A program made the position numbers and the translations under genes. Below, one piece after another: positions 36,639 through 46,278 of a stretch of 64,000 bases of DNA (positions are counted from its first letter, which is position 1; every line of letters starts with the position of its first letter). A model generated the notes under the pieces. The model was given only the letters and a program-made list of their open reading frames with translations, was not told the origin of the DNA and made no database searches. The DNA is from Luteolibacter flavescens. Lineage in GTDB: Bacteria; Verrucomicrobiota; Verrucomicrobiia; Verrucomicrobiales; Akkermansiaceae. The stretch covers positions 59,763-123,762 of the forward strand of contig NZ_JAPDDS010000016.1 of the NCBI RefSeq assembly GCF_025950085.1. The letters are read 5' to 3'.

Positions 36639-37781
36639 TTGACAAAGATTGTCCATATCCTGCTTGGAGCTGATCGCGGCGGCTGTGAAGCGAATTCCCT
36701 TTGCCTGATCCGTGAAGCTGCCGGGGTCAGCCATCAGGTGATGATTCTTGGTCCCCCGGGTGAAATGACTCCCGAGATGGAGGCTGCAGGGGCCACTGTC
36801 ACGCATCTGGACTCAGCCAGAAGAAGGCGCTCCATCCGCTCGCTTGCCCGGAAGGTTTTGGAGGATTCCGTCGACGGGGTCGTCATCTGGCACGGCATGG
36901 TATGCCTTCCGGAAATTCTCGCCGCACTGCGCGACTTCAGCGGCACCGTGCTCGTCCATGGTGGCAATCCGGCCAACAATCTCTCCTCCAGGACCGACCT
37001 GCGCTTCTTGATACGCGAAAAATGGCTGGGGCGCCGCGCACAGGCCACATATGTCTGCTGTACCCGGTATGTTGCCGACTCATTCCAGCGCAGCGCCTAC
37101 CTCAAGAGGTTCCCGGTGGTCGTGGTTCCCAACGGGATCAAGAACCCTCCCGCCCTGCCCTACGCTCCTCGCGAAATTATCGCGGGAGTATCGCCTGTCA
37201 TCGGGATGGTTGCCCGCCTGGACGCGATCAAGGATCACCGCACGCTGCTTCAGGCATTCTCGTTGCTGCTCGCCCAGTGGCCCGGCGCCCGGCTCGAGCT
37301 CGCCGGCGACGGTGACCAGCGTGAGGCCTTGGAATCCCACGCAACCCGTCTCGGCATTTCCGCCAACGTCGCCTTCCTCGGCATGGTGCCTGATGTTTAC
37401 CATTCGATGCGCCACTGGGATCTCTTCGCTTACTGCACGACTGAAATGGAGGGGCTCGGAAACGCCTTGGCCGAAGCAATGGCTTATGGCCTCCCTTGCA
37501 TCGCCAGCGAAGTCGGACCGGTGAGGGAAGTTGGGGAAAATTCCATCCACTATGTTCCCCAAGGGGATCCCACGGCACTTCGCGACGCCATGGTCCGGTT
37601 GATGAACGATTTCAAGACGAGACAGGCACTGGGAAGCATGGCGCGGGAGCGGGCGCTGGAGCAATTTTCCGCCCGATCGTTCGCAAGGAAATATGTCTCC
37701 CTGATCCGGGCGGATCACGATCCTGAAACGATCCGGCCCGAAGACCGCGACATCCGATGCGGCTCCCGCGAGACAGGCTGA
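36639..37781 (+). CDS. GT4 glycosyltransferase
   Basis: About 380 residues. The frame is open from 36390, but that part overlaps the previous gene and has no protein-like character. TTG 36639 gives TKIVHILLGADRGGCEANSL, the standard GT4 N-terminus; TTG 36606 is an alternative. The donor domain has GMVARLDAIKDHRTLLQAF and EMEGLGNALAEAMAYGLPCI with EX7E. It probably transfers a hexose during repeat-unit assembly. Two neighbouring glycosyltransferases with TTG starts suggest low or coupled translation. Confidence 0.8.
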   Translation: MTKIVHILLGADRGGCEANSLCLIREAAGVSHQVMILGPPGEMTPEMEAAGATVTHLDSARRRRSIRSLARKVLEDSVDGVVIWHGMVCLPEILAALRDFSGTVLVHGGNPANNLSSRTDLRFLIREKWLGRRAQATYVCCTRYVADSFQRSAYLKRFPVVVVPNGIKNPPALPYAPREIIAGVSPVIGMVARLDAIKDHRTLLQAFSLLLAQWPGARLELAGDGDQREALESHATRLGISANVAFLGMVPDVYHSMRHWDLFAYCTTEMEGLGNALAEAMAYGLPCIASEVGPVREVGENSIHYVPQGDPTALRDAMVRLMNDFKTRQALGSMARERALEQFSARSFARKYVSLIRADHDPETIRPEDRDIRCGSRETG

Positions 37782-37878
37782 TTTCCCTTGGAGAAACCTT
37801 GATTCAAGCCGGTCGCCGGTATCCCATCGCCGATCACACCGGCGGATGGTATCCAAGCTCCCAAACAGAGAGTCCACC

Positions 37879-38019
37879 ATGAACCACCTTCTCTGCATTC
37901 CGGCTTCCGGGCGCATGCCCGCTGGCCAAGCCTCCGGAAAAAAAAGGATTTCCGGCACCACAATCGAGCCCGGGACGCATGTCAACGGCAGCGTCCACAG
38001 GGACATGATCTCCCGCTGA
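37879..38019 (+). CDS. Possible 46-residue peptide, translationally linked to the next gene
   Basis: ATG 37879 opens a 46-codon frame (MNHLLCIPASGRMPAG...HRDMISR) whose TGA shares a base with the next ATG (TGATG at 38017-38021). It has no recognised domain or signal peptide. It could be a leader that couples translation, or chance. The remaining intergenic sequence (37782-37878) is featureless. Confidence 0.25.
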   Translation: MNHLLCIPASGRMPAGQASGKKRISGTTIEPGTHVNGSVHRDMISR

Positions 38020-39248
38020 TGACCACCTCACGCAAATTCGTGGCCGCCTTTGCCGGTCGCCGGGATGGTTACCAGGTTCCCCTAGCCTTGGCTGAGTCCA
38101 ACACCCTGGAGAAATTCCTGACCGGCCTCTACTTGCGCCGGAGCGACGCCTGGGCAAACCGCTTGCCAGAAAAGATTCGCGGCAAATTCGAATCGCGGGT
38201 TTGTGACGGCCTGCCCGACCAGCTCGTGCAACCGTCGCTCCGCATCGAGTTGATGCAGCACCTTTCCCGCATCGTGGGAGACCCGACCAACCGCTCTTGG
38301 CAGTGGGCCAACCGGGCCATCTCCGTGGCGGCCCGGGGCGCGGCTAGGCGTTCGCGGAGCGATCTTCTGCTCTACGAACCCTACGCCTGGGAAGCATTCA
38401 CCGCGGATTACTCGCACCGCCCGCGCAAGGTTCTGTTTCATTTCCACCTCCATCCCGTCTTTGAGAGGGACCTGACAGAGCAGCAGGAAAAGGCTCATTC
38501 GCTTGGAATCACCAACTGGCTGGCGACCGACGCGCGCCAGGAAGATGACAATCGTGTGATTGACGCCTGGCGCCACTCGGACCTGGTGATTTGCGCGAGT
38601 TCGTTCACGAAGCGCAGCCTGACCTCCCAAGGGTTGGCACCCGAGCGCTGCATTGTCGTGCCCTACGGAATCGACGTGCCGCCCGATGATATGGATGTTC
38701 CCGTTCCCGACGGGTTCTCGGTGCTGTTCGTCGGATCCGGCATCAGGCGCAAGGGTTTGCATCATCTCCTCAATGCGTGGTCCCGGGCGAATTTGCCAAA
38801 GCGGTCAAGCCTGACCCTGGTTTGCCGTAGCCTTGACCCAGCCTTGGTTCCCCTGCTTGGCGAGATGCCACCAAACGTGCGGCTCCTGAGAGGCGCTTCC
38901 GCCAGCGAATTGAAGGAACTGTACCAGAAAAGCTCGCTCTTTGCCATGCCCTCCCTGGTCGAGGGGTTCGGACAGGTCTATCTGGAAGCGCTCTCGGCTG
39001 GCTGTCCGGTTCTGGGCACGCCCAATACCTGCCTTCCGGATCTGGGTTCGGAGGAGGACGGGATTTTTATCTGTGATGCGGGCGACGTTGCTTCGCTCCA
39101 GTCACGCCTTGAAACCCTTTCGGAAACCCTGACACGCCCGGACTCTGACCGCTTGCGGACCAGAGCCAAGGAAATCGCACGCAGGCATTCGTGGAGACGT
39201 TTCCGGCAAGGAATCAACGACGCGATCTCTACCCACCTCCCCGAATGA
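38019..39248 (+). CDS. GT4 glycosyltransferase
   Basis: 409 residues. The N-terminal domain is divergent (FAGRRDGYQVPLALAES), but the C-terminal donor domain is typical: VLFVGSGIRRKGLHHLLNAW, LRGASASELKELYQKSSLFA and PSLVEGFGQVYLEALSAGCP. Its stop overlaps the next start (ATGA at 39245). It is cytoplasmic, with unknown sugar specificity. Confidence 0.85.
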   Translation: MTTSRKFVAAFAGRRDGYQVPLALAESNTLEKFLTGLYLRRSDAWANRLPEKIRGKFESRVCDGLPDQLVQPSLRIELMQHLSRIVGDPTNRSWQWANRAISVAARGAARRSRSDLLLYEPYAWEAFTADYSHRPRKVLFHFHLHPVFERDLTEQQEKAHSLGITNWLATDARQEDDNRVIDAWRHSDLVICASSFTKRSLTSQGLAPERCIVVPYGIDVPPDDMDVPVPDGFSVLFVGSGIRRKGLHHLLNAWSRANLPKRSSLTLVCRSLDPALVPLLGEMPPNVRLLRGASASELKELYQKSSLFAMPSLVEGFGQVYLEALSAGCPVLGTPNTCLPDLGSEEDGIFICDAGDVASLQSRLETLSETLTRPDSDRLRTRAKEIARRHSWRRFRQGINDAISTHLPE

Positions 39249-40423
39249 ACGGCAGCAAAATTGCAGCGGTGGGCGACGCCTCTGAAGTCGGATGCTGGAG
39301 TGGCATCCCGTTTCACTTCTTGCAAGCGTGTCGTCAGGCAGGCTTCGCGACGGAGCCGTGGCGGATCGACCTCTCGCAAATCACCTGGCAGCGCTATGCT
39401 TGGAACGGGCTTCAGGGCCTTCGTGGCAGAAAAGGCGGGTTTCAATACTCTCCCTGGTTCCTGCACATGATCGAATCCCAAATCCCTAGCGAACTATGGG
39501 AGGGCGACATCATCACCTTCAATCAACACTTTCCGCGTGCCACCACGGTTGCTCGCCGCGGCGGCCAGCTCAGTCACTATCTCGATGCCCCCTTTGTCGC
39601 CTTGGCAAGCGGCAGGGGCCTCGACCTCCGCCTTCCGTCCCGTGTCGTCAGACAAGCCATCGCCCTCGAACGGGAAAACTATTCCGCGAGCAAGAGGGTC
39701 ATAACCATGGGACGCTGGGCTGCGGAAGCCATCAAAGCGGAATGCGGCGTGCCACCCTCCAGGGTGCATGTCATTCTCCCCGGTGCCAACCTTGAATTAC
39801 CCGACGGCTGGATGTTCCCGGAGCATGTCTCCCGCGCGGGTGTGGAGCGCCCCTTTACCCTGGGATTCGTGGGCAAGGATTGGCTGCGAAAGGGCCTCAT
39901 GCTGGTTATCGCAGTCCGCGATGAGCTGGCCCGGCGCGGATGGCAGGTGCAGGTGCGCGCGGCTGGGGATGCCCCCCACGAACTCCAACGGCGCGAGGGG
40001 GTGGAATTCGCGGGGTTCATCGACAAGTCAAGGAACCCGGAAGACTTTGTCCGCTTTCTCGCCTCTTGCGATCTGGGCTGCCTGTTCTCGGAACGCGAGG
40101 CCCTCGGAATCTCCACCCTGGAGTTTCTCCGGGTCGGAGTGCCAGTGGCAGGCTTCGCGCATGAAGGAATGGCTGACACCCTCCCTCTGGATGCCGGCTT
40201 CCGGTTCGAATCGGGGAGCGACTGCCGCTCGATTGCAGATGCCGTGGAATACTATCTCCAGGATGAAGTGCGCCAGGCCCGCTTCCGCGCCAACGCGCGA
40301 TGCTGGTCCGAAAAGGTGACTTGGGAACGATGCATCGGTGAATTCCAAGAGCTCTGGACCACCGGGACAGTTGCAAATCCGGTCCAGCCGTGGCGAGGCC
40401 TACCCACGGTCGCGACCCCATGA
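39245..40423 (+). CDS. GT4 glycosyltransferase
   Basis: 392 residues from ATG 39245, which overlaps the upstream stop by 4 bases. The donor domain carries LGFVGKDWLRKGLMLVIAV and FSEREALGISTLEFLRVGVP with the EX7E residues. The N-terminal half is of GT-B type but has no recognised acceptor signature. It sits in a chain of overlapping glycosyltransferase genes, so it should add a sugar to the same repeat unit. Confidence 0.82.
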   Translation: MNGSKIAAVGDASEVGCWSGIPFHFLQACRQAGFATEPWRIDLSQITWQRYAWNGLQGLRGRKGGFQYSPWFLHMIESQIPSELWEGDIITFNQHFPRATTVARRGGQLSHYLDAPFVALASGRGLDLRLPSRVVRQAIALERENYSASKRVITMGRWAAEAIKAECGVPPSRVHVILPGANLELPDGWMFPEHVSRAGVERPFTLGFVGKDWLRKGLMLVIAVRDELARRGWQVQVRAAGDAPHELQRREGVEFAGFIDKSRNPEDFVRFLASCDLGCLFSEREALGISTLEFLRVGVPVAGFAHEGMADTLPLDAGFRFESGSDCRSIADAVEYYLQDEVRQARFRANARCWSEKVTWERCIGEFQELWTTGTVANPVQPWRGLPTVATP

Positions 40424-40439
40424 CAATCCCCTTCTGCTA

Positions 40440-41327
40440 ATGAAACAGACCGTTCAGAACCTGAAATGGTTGTCCAGCCATCCCTTGACACGCCAGAGGC
40501 CATTCACGACTTGGGGACGCTGGTTTTATTGGCAGGCTAGGCAACTCGTCACCTCCAAGCCGAAAATCGCCTCCTTCCCGGGGGGATTGAAGCTGGCGAT
40601 CCATCCTCACGAGGGCCTCACAGGCTACTGGTATGTCGGGCTCGACTTTGACTTTGACGAGTTCCAGTTCCTCAGCCGCTATCTCCGACCCGGCGAGTTG
40701 TTTTACGACGTCGGATCCAACGCAGGGGTGTATGCCTGCTACGCCGCCAGCTTGGCATGCAAGGTGGTAGCCTTCGAACCGATACCAAAGGCATTCCGCC
40801 GGCTCGAGGAGAACATCTTTCTCAATGGATTTCGCGATATTGTCTCAGCGGTTAACATGGCTGTCGGCGCGTGTCCCGGGTCCTTGAATATGACCTTGGA
40901 CAACGGCACCGGCAACCGGGTGGTCGCCGATGGAGAAGCGACAGAGAAGTTGATCGAGGTGAAGGTCACCACGATTGACGAAGCGGCCTCGGAGCAAGCG
41001 CCGGAGTTCATGAAAATCGATGTCGAGGGGTTTGAGTGGGAGGTTGCACAAGGGGCTCGCTCGACGCTGCGCAGTCCCCGCCTCCAAGCCCTGCTGATCG
41101 AGACCTTCCGTTCCCACAACTGGCAGCTGGAGCGGCTCCGCAAACTTGAAGACGAGTTGGCGGCATGCGGGTTCCATCCATTCGAGTACGAGGCCGAGGG
41201 CAATACCCTCCGGCGGCTCCACGACAAAGCGGAAGGAGGAAACAATACCCTCTACTTGAAGTCGGAAGAATTCGTCCTCCAGAGACTCACGGAAACACGT
41301 TCTTCGCAAGCCGGACAGGCCCCATGA
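40440..41327 (+). CDS. FkbM-family methyltransferase
   Basis: 295 residues from ATG 40440. ELFYDVGSNAGVYACYAA is the S-adenosylmethionine-binding motif, and EFMKIDVEGFEWEVAQGA is the hallmark of the FkbM family. It probably O-methylates a sugar hydroxyl of the exopolysaccharide, as FkbM enzymes in glycan clusters do. It starts 17 bases after the preceding glycosyltransferase and overlaps the next by ATGA. Confidence 0.88.
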   Translation: MKQTVQNLKWLSSHPLTRQRPFTTWGRWFYWQARQLVTSKPKIASFPGGLKLAIHPHEGLTGYWYVGLDFDFDEFQFLSRYLRPGELFYDVGSNAGVYACYAASLACKVVAFEPIPKAFRRLEENIFLNGFRDIVSAVNMAVGACPGSLNMTLDNGTGNRVVADGEATEKLIEVKVTTIDEAASEQAPEFMKIDVEGFEWEVAQGARSTLRSPRLQALLIETFRSHNWQLERLRKLEDELAACGFHPFEYEAEGNTLRRLHDKAEGGNNTLYLKSEEFVLQRLTETRSSQAGQAP

Positions 41328-42427
41328 AAATCCTTCACATTCTCGCAACCCCCCGGGCAGAGGGGACGCCCAACCTCGTCCTGGACTGGCTGGGCACGGG
41401 CCTGCACGAGCAAGAAGTCTTCGTTCTCCACAGTCAGCCCTCCCATCTCAGCGACAGGCTCCGGGACGCGGCGTCTTGGTATGGGGAAACCGACACCTTC
41501 CAACTCGGCAAGGGCAAATTTGTCGCAATCGCGCGGCGCGTCCGTGAAGTGTGCGTGGCCCGGCGACCCCAGCTGGTGATCTGTTGGACCACTGGCTTTT
41601 CCAATTGGGTCTGCCTAGGAGCCAAGTCCGCCGGCAACGCCCGGCTCCTGGTGCACTGTGGAAATCCCACCAATCGGAGCTTCAAGCACGACTGGATTAC
41701 ACGATACGTCACATGGCCCTTGTCCGCGCTGGGAGCCAAGTGCATATGCTGCTCGGATTTCGTGAGGAATTCCTACCAAGCGGTTCCGGGCGTTTCGTCA
41801 GCGCTTTTTCACACCGTTTACAACTGCTCCCGCGCCGAACAGGTCTCCCGCATTGCCGCGGAAGCGCGCCGGTGCAAGACGGCAGACCAGGCGCCGACGG
41901 CGATCATGGTCGCCACGCTTGAGCGCCACAAGGATCACGTGTCGCTCCTCCAAGCGCTTCCGGCGATCATCTCCAGTATCCCGGACTTCCGCCTCTGGCT
42001 GGCGGGAGAAGGCTCCCTGAGGGAAGAACTCGAAATTCTCGTCGACCAGCTCGGGATGCGGTCTTGCGTCAGCTTCTTGGGAATGCGGGACGACGTCCCT
42101 TCGCTCCTGGGACAAGCCGACATGTTCGTGTTCTCCACCACCCGGCAGGAAGGCCTGGGATCCGTCCTTCTTGAAGCCCTGGCCGCGGGCTTGCCCATCG
42201 TGGCCACCGATGTGCCTGCCTGCCGCGAGCTGCTCCGGGACGGTGCTCATGGCACCCTCGTCCCCCCTGCGGATGCCGCAGCGCTCGCGCGCGCCATCAT
42301 CGCGGTGCTCTCCGGGCCGACCTGCGAGGCGGCCCTGTCGCAAGATTACGCCCAGGGCTTCACCGCGTCGCGCATGATCGCGGGCTACTTGGAAATCGCC
42401 AATCCGCCAGCCGATGATTTATCATGA
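41324..42427 (+). CDS. GT4 glycosyltransferase
   Basis: 367 residues from ATG 41324 (ATGA overlap with the methyltransferase gene). It has the N-terminus MKILHILATPRAEGTPNLVL and the donor domain MVATLERHKDHVSLLQALPA and RQEGLGSVLLEALAAGLPIV with EX7E. The frame extends further upstream, but only this start gives the family N-terminus. It overlaps the following membrane-protein gene by 14 bases. Confidence 0.87.
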   Translation: MKILHILATPRAEGTPNLVLDWLGTGLHEQEVFVLHSQPSHLSDRLRDAASWYGETDTFQLGKGKFVAIARRVREVCVARRPQLVICWTTGFSNWVCLGAKSAGNARLLVHCGNPTNRSFKHDWITRYVTWPLSALGAKCICCSDFVRNSYQAVPGVSSALFHTVYNCSRAEQVSRIAAEARRCKTADQAPTAIMVATLERHKDHVSLLQALPAIISSIPDFRLWLAGEGSLREELEILVDQLGMRSCVSFLGMRDDVPSLLGQADMFVFSTTRQEGLGSVLLEALAAGLPIVATDVPACRELLRDGAHGTLVPPADAAALARAIIAVLSGPTCEAALSQDYAQGFTASRMIAGYLEIANPPADDLS

Positions 42428-43823
42428 TCTGAGCGCTGCTCCCTTCGCGCTGTGGATGTCACTCGCCCTTTGCGTGGGGCTGGTCGCCGAGGCTTTCACA
42501 AAATGGACAAGGGCCTGGGCCAAGCCCGCGGTGACGGTCTATGGAACCGTGATCTTCTGGTATTTCGGCGACTACATTCTCTCAGAGCCGGAGGATTACG
42601 CCGTCTACGATCCGCATGTCGTCGTCATCGCCTTCCTCCAGATCGCGCTGTTCCTGGCTGCGTTCCGGGTCTTTTTGCCATCCTTGGCGAAAAGGATGGG
42701 CCGGGACGCGCAGCATGCCCGGCTAAACATGGCGCGGCGCGGCACCCTCAGGCCGACCGGCGAATTCTCGCCCGTCTTCATGAACCGCACCCTGGTCATC
42801 GCCATCGCAGGGTGGGTGGGAATATTTGTCTGCGGGATCTACCACAATACGGACTTCTGGCCTGCCCTGCTATGGCCGCCCCTCCACCATGAAAAGCTCG
42901 GGATGTATCCCCTCACGGGAGTGGGCAGAGGCAACTCATTCCTGTTCGCCGCGCTCGGCTATCTCCACATCCTCGTCTGCTCCATGTTGGGCGTCCTTGC
43001 CATCATCGCCCGCGGACCGACGCGCTGGGTCGCCTGGGCGATGATTTGTGTCACTTGGCCCTATTTCTGGTTCGATCGCACCAGAAGCAAGATGCTTGCC
43101 CTTCTCCTGCCCGGCTTCGCCGCCTTCTGGCTCATCGACCGGCGGGGCATCGTCGTCAAGTCCGCGGTCTCCGCCCTGCTCTTCCTCTTCGTCCAGCTCT
43201 GGTTTTCCCAGGTCATGAGCTACCGGGGAAACGAGAACCTGCAGGACATGGCAAGCTTCGAGTCATCCAAACCGGTCAAGCATCTGGGCCAAGACATGAT
43301 GAAGGAGCTTTGCTGGATCAACACCTTTATTGCCGATGGCAGCTACCTTCCCAACTGGGGTGAGCGCTACCTTGCCGAGATTGTGGCCCCGATACCGCGC
43401 GCGCTATGGCCGGAAAAGCCGTTGATCGGGATCGACTACGCGATTGCCCGCGGCTTCGGCGGCTCCGACATAGGCCACGGCGTCTTCGCCACCGTGTCAA
43501 CCGGCATGATCGGGCAGGGATGTGTCAATTTCGGGCGATTTCCCGGCGCGATCGTCGCTGGCTTCCTGTTCGCAACCTGGGCCGCGTTCCTGAGCCGCCT
43601 CTGGCACCAGCGGGCGAGCCCACTGCGCCTGGCACTTTTCCTCGTGGGCCTGGGGCTCACGTTCAATACCGGTCGCGACCTCACCCTGCTCGTGCTGTTC
43701 CCCTTCCTCTTCGGTTACATGGCTACACGCTTGTATGAACGCATGCGCCCCCAGCTGGCGGGGCGTGAAACCCCGCGGACTATCCCGCCTTCCAAAATGC
43801 CCCGGCGGCATCCCTTGGCATGA
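42414..43823 (+). CDS. Wzy-like polysaccharide polymerase (membrane protein)
   Basis: 469 residues with about 11-12 membrane helices, a large soluble loop around residues 285-335 and FDRTRSKMLALLLPGFAAFW, a pattern seen in oligosaccharide repeat-unit polymerases. It would join flipped repeat units in the periplasm, working with the Wzx-like and Wzc-like proteins. These polymerases are poorly conserved, so the call rests on topology and context. The ends overlap both neighbours, by 14 bases before and 4 after. Confidence 0.7.
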   Translation: MIYHDLSAAPFALWMSLALCVGLVAEAFTKWTRAWAKPAVTVYGTVIFWYFGDYILSEPEDYAVYDPHVVVIAFLQIALFLAAFRVFLPSLAKRMGRDAQHARLNMARRGTLRPTGEFSPVFMNRTLVIAIAGWVGIFVCGIYHNTDFWPALLWPPLHHEKLGMYPLTGVGRGNSFLFAALGYLHILVCSMLGVLAIIARGPTRWVAWAMICVTWPYFWFDRTRSKMLALLLPGFAAFWLIDRRGIVVKSAVSALLFLFVQLWFSQVMSYRGNENLQDMASFESSKPVKHLGQDMMKELCWINTFIADGSYLPNWGERYLAEIVAPIPRALWPEKPLIGIDYAIARGFGGSDIGHGVFATVSTGMIGQGCVNFGRFPGAIVAGFLFATWAAFLSRLWHQRASPLRLALFLVGLGLTFNTGRDLTLLVLFPFLFGYMATRLYERMRPQLAGRETPRTIPPSKMPRRHPLA

Positions 43824-45067
43824 AGCTCGTCGCTCTGGCCTATCTTCAGTTCGGCCCATATCATGCCGCGCGGCTCCGTGCCTGCCAGAACCGCACCCCC
43901 GGCTGGCAGGTCGCCGGGATCGGCATGGCCGCGACACAGTCCGAGTATGCGTGGGAACAAGCCTCGCAGCCGGATGTCTTCCACGTCGCGCAAGACGTTC
44001 CACTCGAGCAGGTCTCCAAGTCGTCCTGGCCAGGGCGCGTCCGTGCCGCACTTGCTTCCATCAAGCCGGACGTATGCGCCGTGGCGGGTTACAGCCATCC
44101 TGCCATGCTGTCGTTGATCCGGGAGTGCTCGCGCAGTTCGATTCCCTGGATCCTGATGAGCGATAGCCAGGAAATCGACGAGCCCCGCCGCGCAGTTCAG
44201 GAGTTCCTCAAATCCCGCATCGCCGGCCTGGCCTCGGCGGGGTTTGCCGCCGGCAGTCCACACGTGGATTACCTGGAAAAACTCGGCCTGCCGCGCGAAC
44301 TGTGCAGCACCGGGTATGACGTGGTTGATAACGACCATTTCTCCACGGGTGCAGCACGCTGGCGCGCCATCGGGGCCGGCCCCGGAAGCCGGAACTACTT
44401 TCTGGCATCAAACCGTTTCATCGCGAAGAAAAACCTCCATCGTATGCTCGAGGCCTACAGGGATTACAGTCATGATCCCGTGGGCGGAAAGAATGCAGGC
44501 ACCTGGGACCTCTGCCTGTTAGGCGACGGCGAATTGAAAGCGGAACTGTTGACAGCGTGCGGCGATCTCGGCTTGCAAGCTGCTGGGTGCGCGCCATGGG
44601 AGCAACAATCCCCGCCCGGCACGGCCATGATTCCCACGGTATTTTTCCCGGGCTTCCGCCAGATCCAGGATCTCCCACGCTTCTACGCTGGAGCGGGTGC
44701 ATTCGTTCACGCGAGCACCACCGAACAATGGGGACTTGTTGTGAACGAGGCCATGGCAAGCAGCCTGCCTGTCCTGGTTTCCGAGCGTTGCGGCTGCGCT
44801 AGGGATCTGGTAAGCGAAGGGGAGAACGGATGGACCTTTGCCCCGTGGAACGTCGCGGCCCTGTCCTCGCTGATGGCAAGGGTTTCCGCGCTTGGCGAAG
44901 CCGCGAGAAAAGAGATGGGCGAAGCCAGCCGGAGAATCATCGGCAGTTGGAGCCCGGAACGCTTCGCCGACGGCTTGATTCAAGCTGCCGGAACGGCATT
45001 CCAGCAAGGAGCCAAACCCGCTTCAGCCATCGACCTCGCATTGATAGAATTGCTCATTAGACGATGA
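43820..45067 (+). CDS. GT4 glycosyltransferase
   Basis: 415 residues. It starts MKLVALAYLQFGPYHAARLR, a variant found in glycosyltransferases of sugar clusters. The donor domain includes NRFIAKKNLHRMLEAYRDY and TTEQWGLVVNEAMASSLPVL (EX7E shortened, E..GLVVNE). It overlaps the polymerase gene by ATGA and the next glycosyltransferase by 4 bases, which points to coupled translation. Confidence 0.85.
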   Translation: MKLVALAYLQFGPYHAARLRACQNRTPGWQVAGIGMAATQSEYAWEQASQPDVFHVAQDVPLEQVSKSSWPGRVRAALASIKPDVCAVAGYSHPAMLSLIRECSRSSIPWILMSDSQEIDEPRRAVQEFLKSRIAGLASAGFAAGSPHVDYLEKLGLPRELCSTGYDVVDNDHFSTGAARWRAIGAGPGSRNYFLASNRFIAKKNLHRMLEAYRDYSHDPVGGKNAGTWDLCLLGDGELKAELLTACGDLGLQAAGCAPWEQQSPPGTAMIPTVFFPGFRQIQDLPRFYAGAGAFVHASTTEQWGLVVNEAMASSLPVLVSERCGCARDLVSEGENGWTFAPWNVAALSSLMARVSALGEAARKEMGEASRRIIGSWSPERFADGLIQAAGTAFQQGAKPASAIDLALIELLIRR

Positions 45068-46278
45068 GACTAGCTTTCGTGACCGATTCCGCAGGCCGCA
45101 GGGCCGGAGGCATCCATGCCTGCCTGCCCCTGCTCGCACGAGCCCTTGCAACACAGGGGTGCGGTGTGACGACCTTCGCGATCCGCGACCTTGCGGATGA
45201 AGATCCGGCCAGTGACTGGGAGCCCATCCCGCTCCACCTCTTCCCGCCGACGGGACCGCGTGCGCTCGGCATGTCGCCGGGGCTGGTGCGCCATCTGACA
45301 CGTTCGGATGCCGATGTCCTCCACACGCACGGTCTTTGGCAAGGAGCATCGCTGGCCACACACCTTGCATCGAAGCGTCGCGGTCGTCCGTATGTGGTAT
45401 CGCCCCACGGCATGCTCGATCCATGGGCGCTCGCCCATTCGCGATGGAAGAAGCTTGTCGCGAGTGCACTTTTCGAACGCAAGCACCTGGTACATGCGGC
45501 ATGCATCCACGCCCTTTGCGAGTCCGAGGCGCGCTCCATCCGCAGCTACGGGCTGCGGCAGCCCGTGGCGATCATCCCGAACGCGGTGGAGCTTCCTGCA
45601 GACCCTGTCGGCTCCCCCGCGCCGGCACCCGCAAGAGCCTTGGTCTTCCTCGGAAGGCTTCACCCGAAGAAAGGCCTCTTGAGCGCCCTCGACGCGTGGT
45701 CAAAAGCCTACAGCACGGCCGGAACCACGCGCGGCGACCGTTGGCAGTTGGTGATCGCCGGATGGGACCAGAATCGCCATGAGGATGATCTCAAGATGCA
45801 CTGTGCCGCACTCGGGCTTCCGTTTGCAAGCATTCCGGCAGCAACCTATCTCGATCCATCCCATGACTTCGGGGATACCGGTGTCGTATTTGTCGGTCCT
45901 GCCTTCGGCCCCGACAAGGACCGCCTGCTCCGACGCGCGGACGCTTTCATCCTTCCGAGCCTCAGCGAGGGCCTTCCCATGGCGGTGCTCGAGGCGTGGG
46001 CCTACGGACTGCCCGTCCTCATGACCGAGCACTGCAACTTGCCGGAGGGCTTCATTGCGGAGGCGGCGATTCGCATCGGCACCGACAGCCATTCCATCGC
46101 AGCGGGTCTGGCTGACCTGTTTGCGGGTTCCGGGGACGCGCTCCGCTCGATGGGCTCAAACGGGCGCCGGCTTGTGGAGGAACGGTTCACTTGGGATCGC
46201 GTGGCCGGACAAATGAGGCAAGTCTACGAATGGATCCTCGGCGGAGGTGCCGCTCCGGCATTCCTCCACGATCCATGA
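45064..46278 (+). CDS. GT4 glycosyltransferase
   Basis: 404 residues. The N-terminus is MRLAFVTDSAGRRAGGIHAC. Then come HTHGLWQGASLATHLASKRR and PHGMLDPWAL, typical of GT4 enzymes for capsule and exopolysaccharide. The donor domain has FLGRLHPKKGLLSALDAW and SLSEGLPMAVLEAWAYGLPV with EX7E. It overlaps neighbours by 4 bases on both sides. Confidence 0.9.
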   Translation: MRLAFVTDSAGRRAGGIHACLPLLARALATQGCGVTTFAIRDLADEDPASDWEPIPLHLFPPTGPRALGMSPGLVRHLTRSDADVLHTHGLWQGASLATHLASKRRGRPYVVSPHGMLDPWALAHSRWKKLVASALFERKHLVHAACIHALCESEARSIRSYGLRQPVAIIPNAVELPADPVGSPAPAPARALVFLGRLHPKKGLLSALDAWSKAYSTAGTTRGDRWQLVIAGWDQNRHEDDLKMHCAALGLPFASIPAATYLDPSHDFGDTGVVFVGPAFGPDKDRLLRRADAFILPSLSEGLPMAVLEAWAYGLPVLMTEHCNLPEGFIAEAAIRIGTDSHSIAAGLADLFAGSGDALRSMGSNGRRLVEERFTWDRVAGQMRQVYEWILGGGAAPAFLHDP

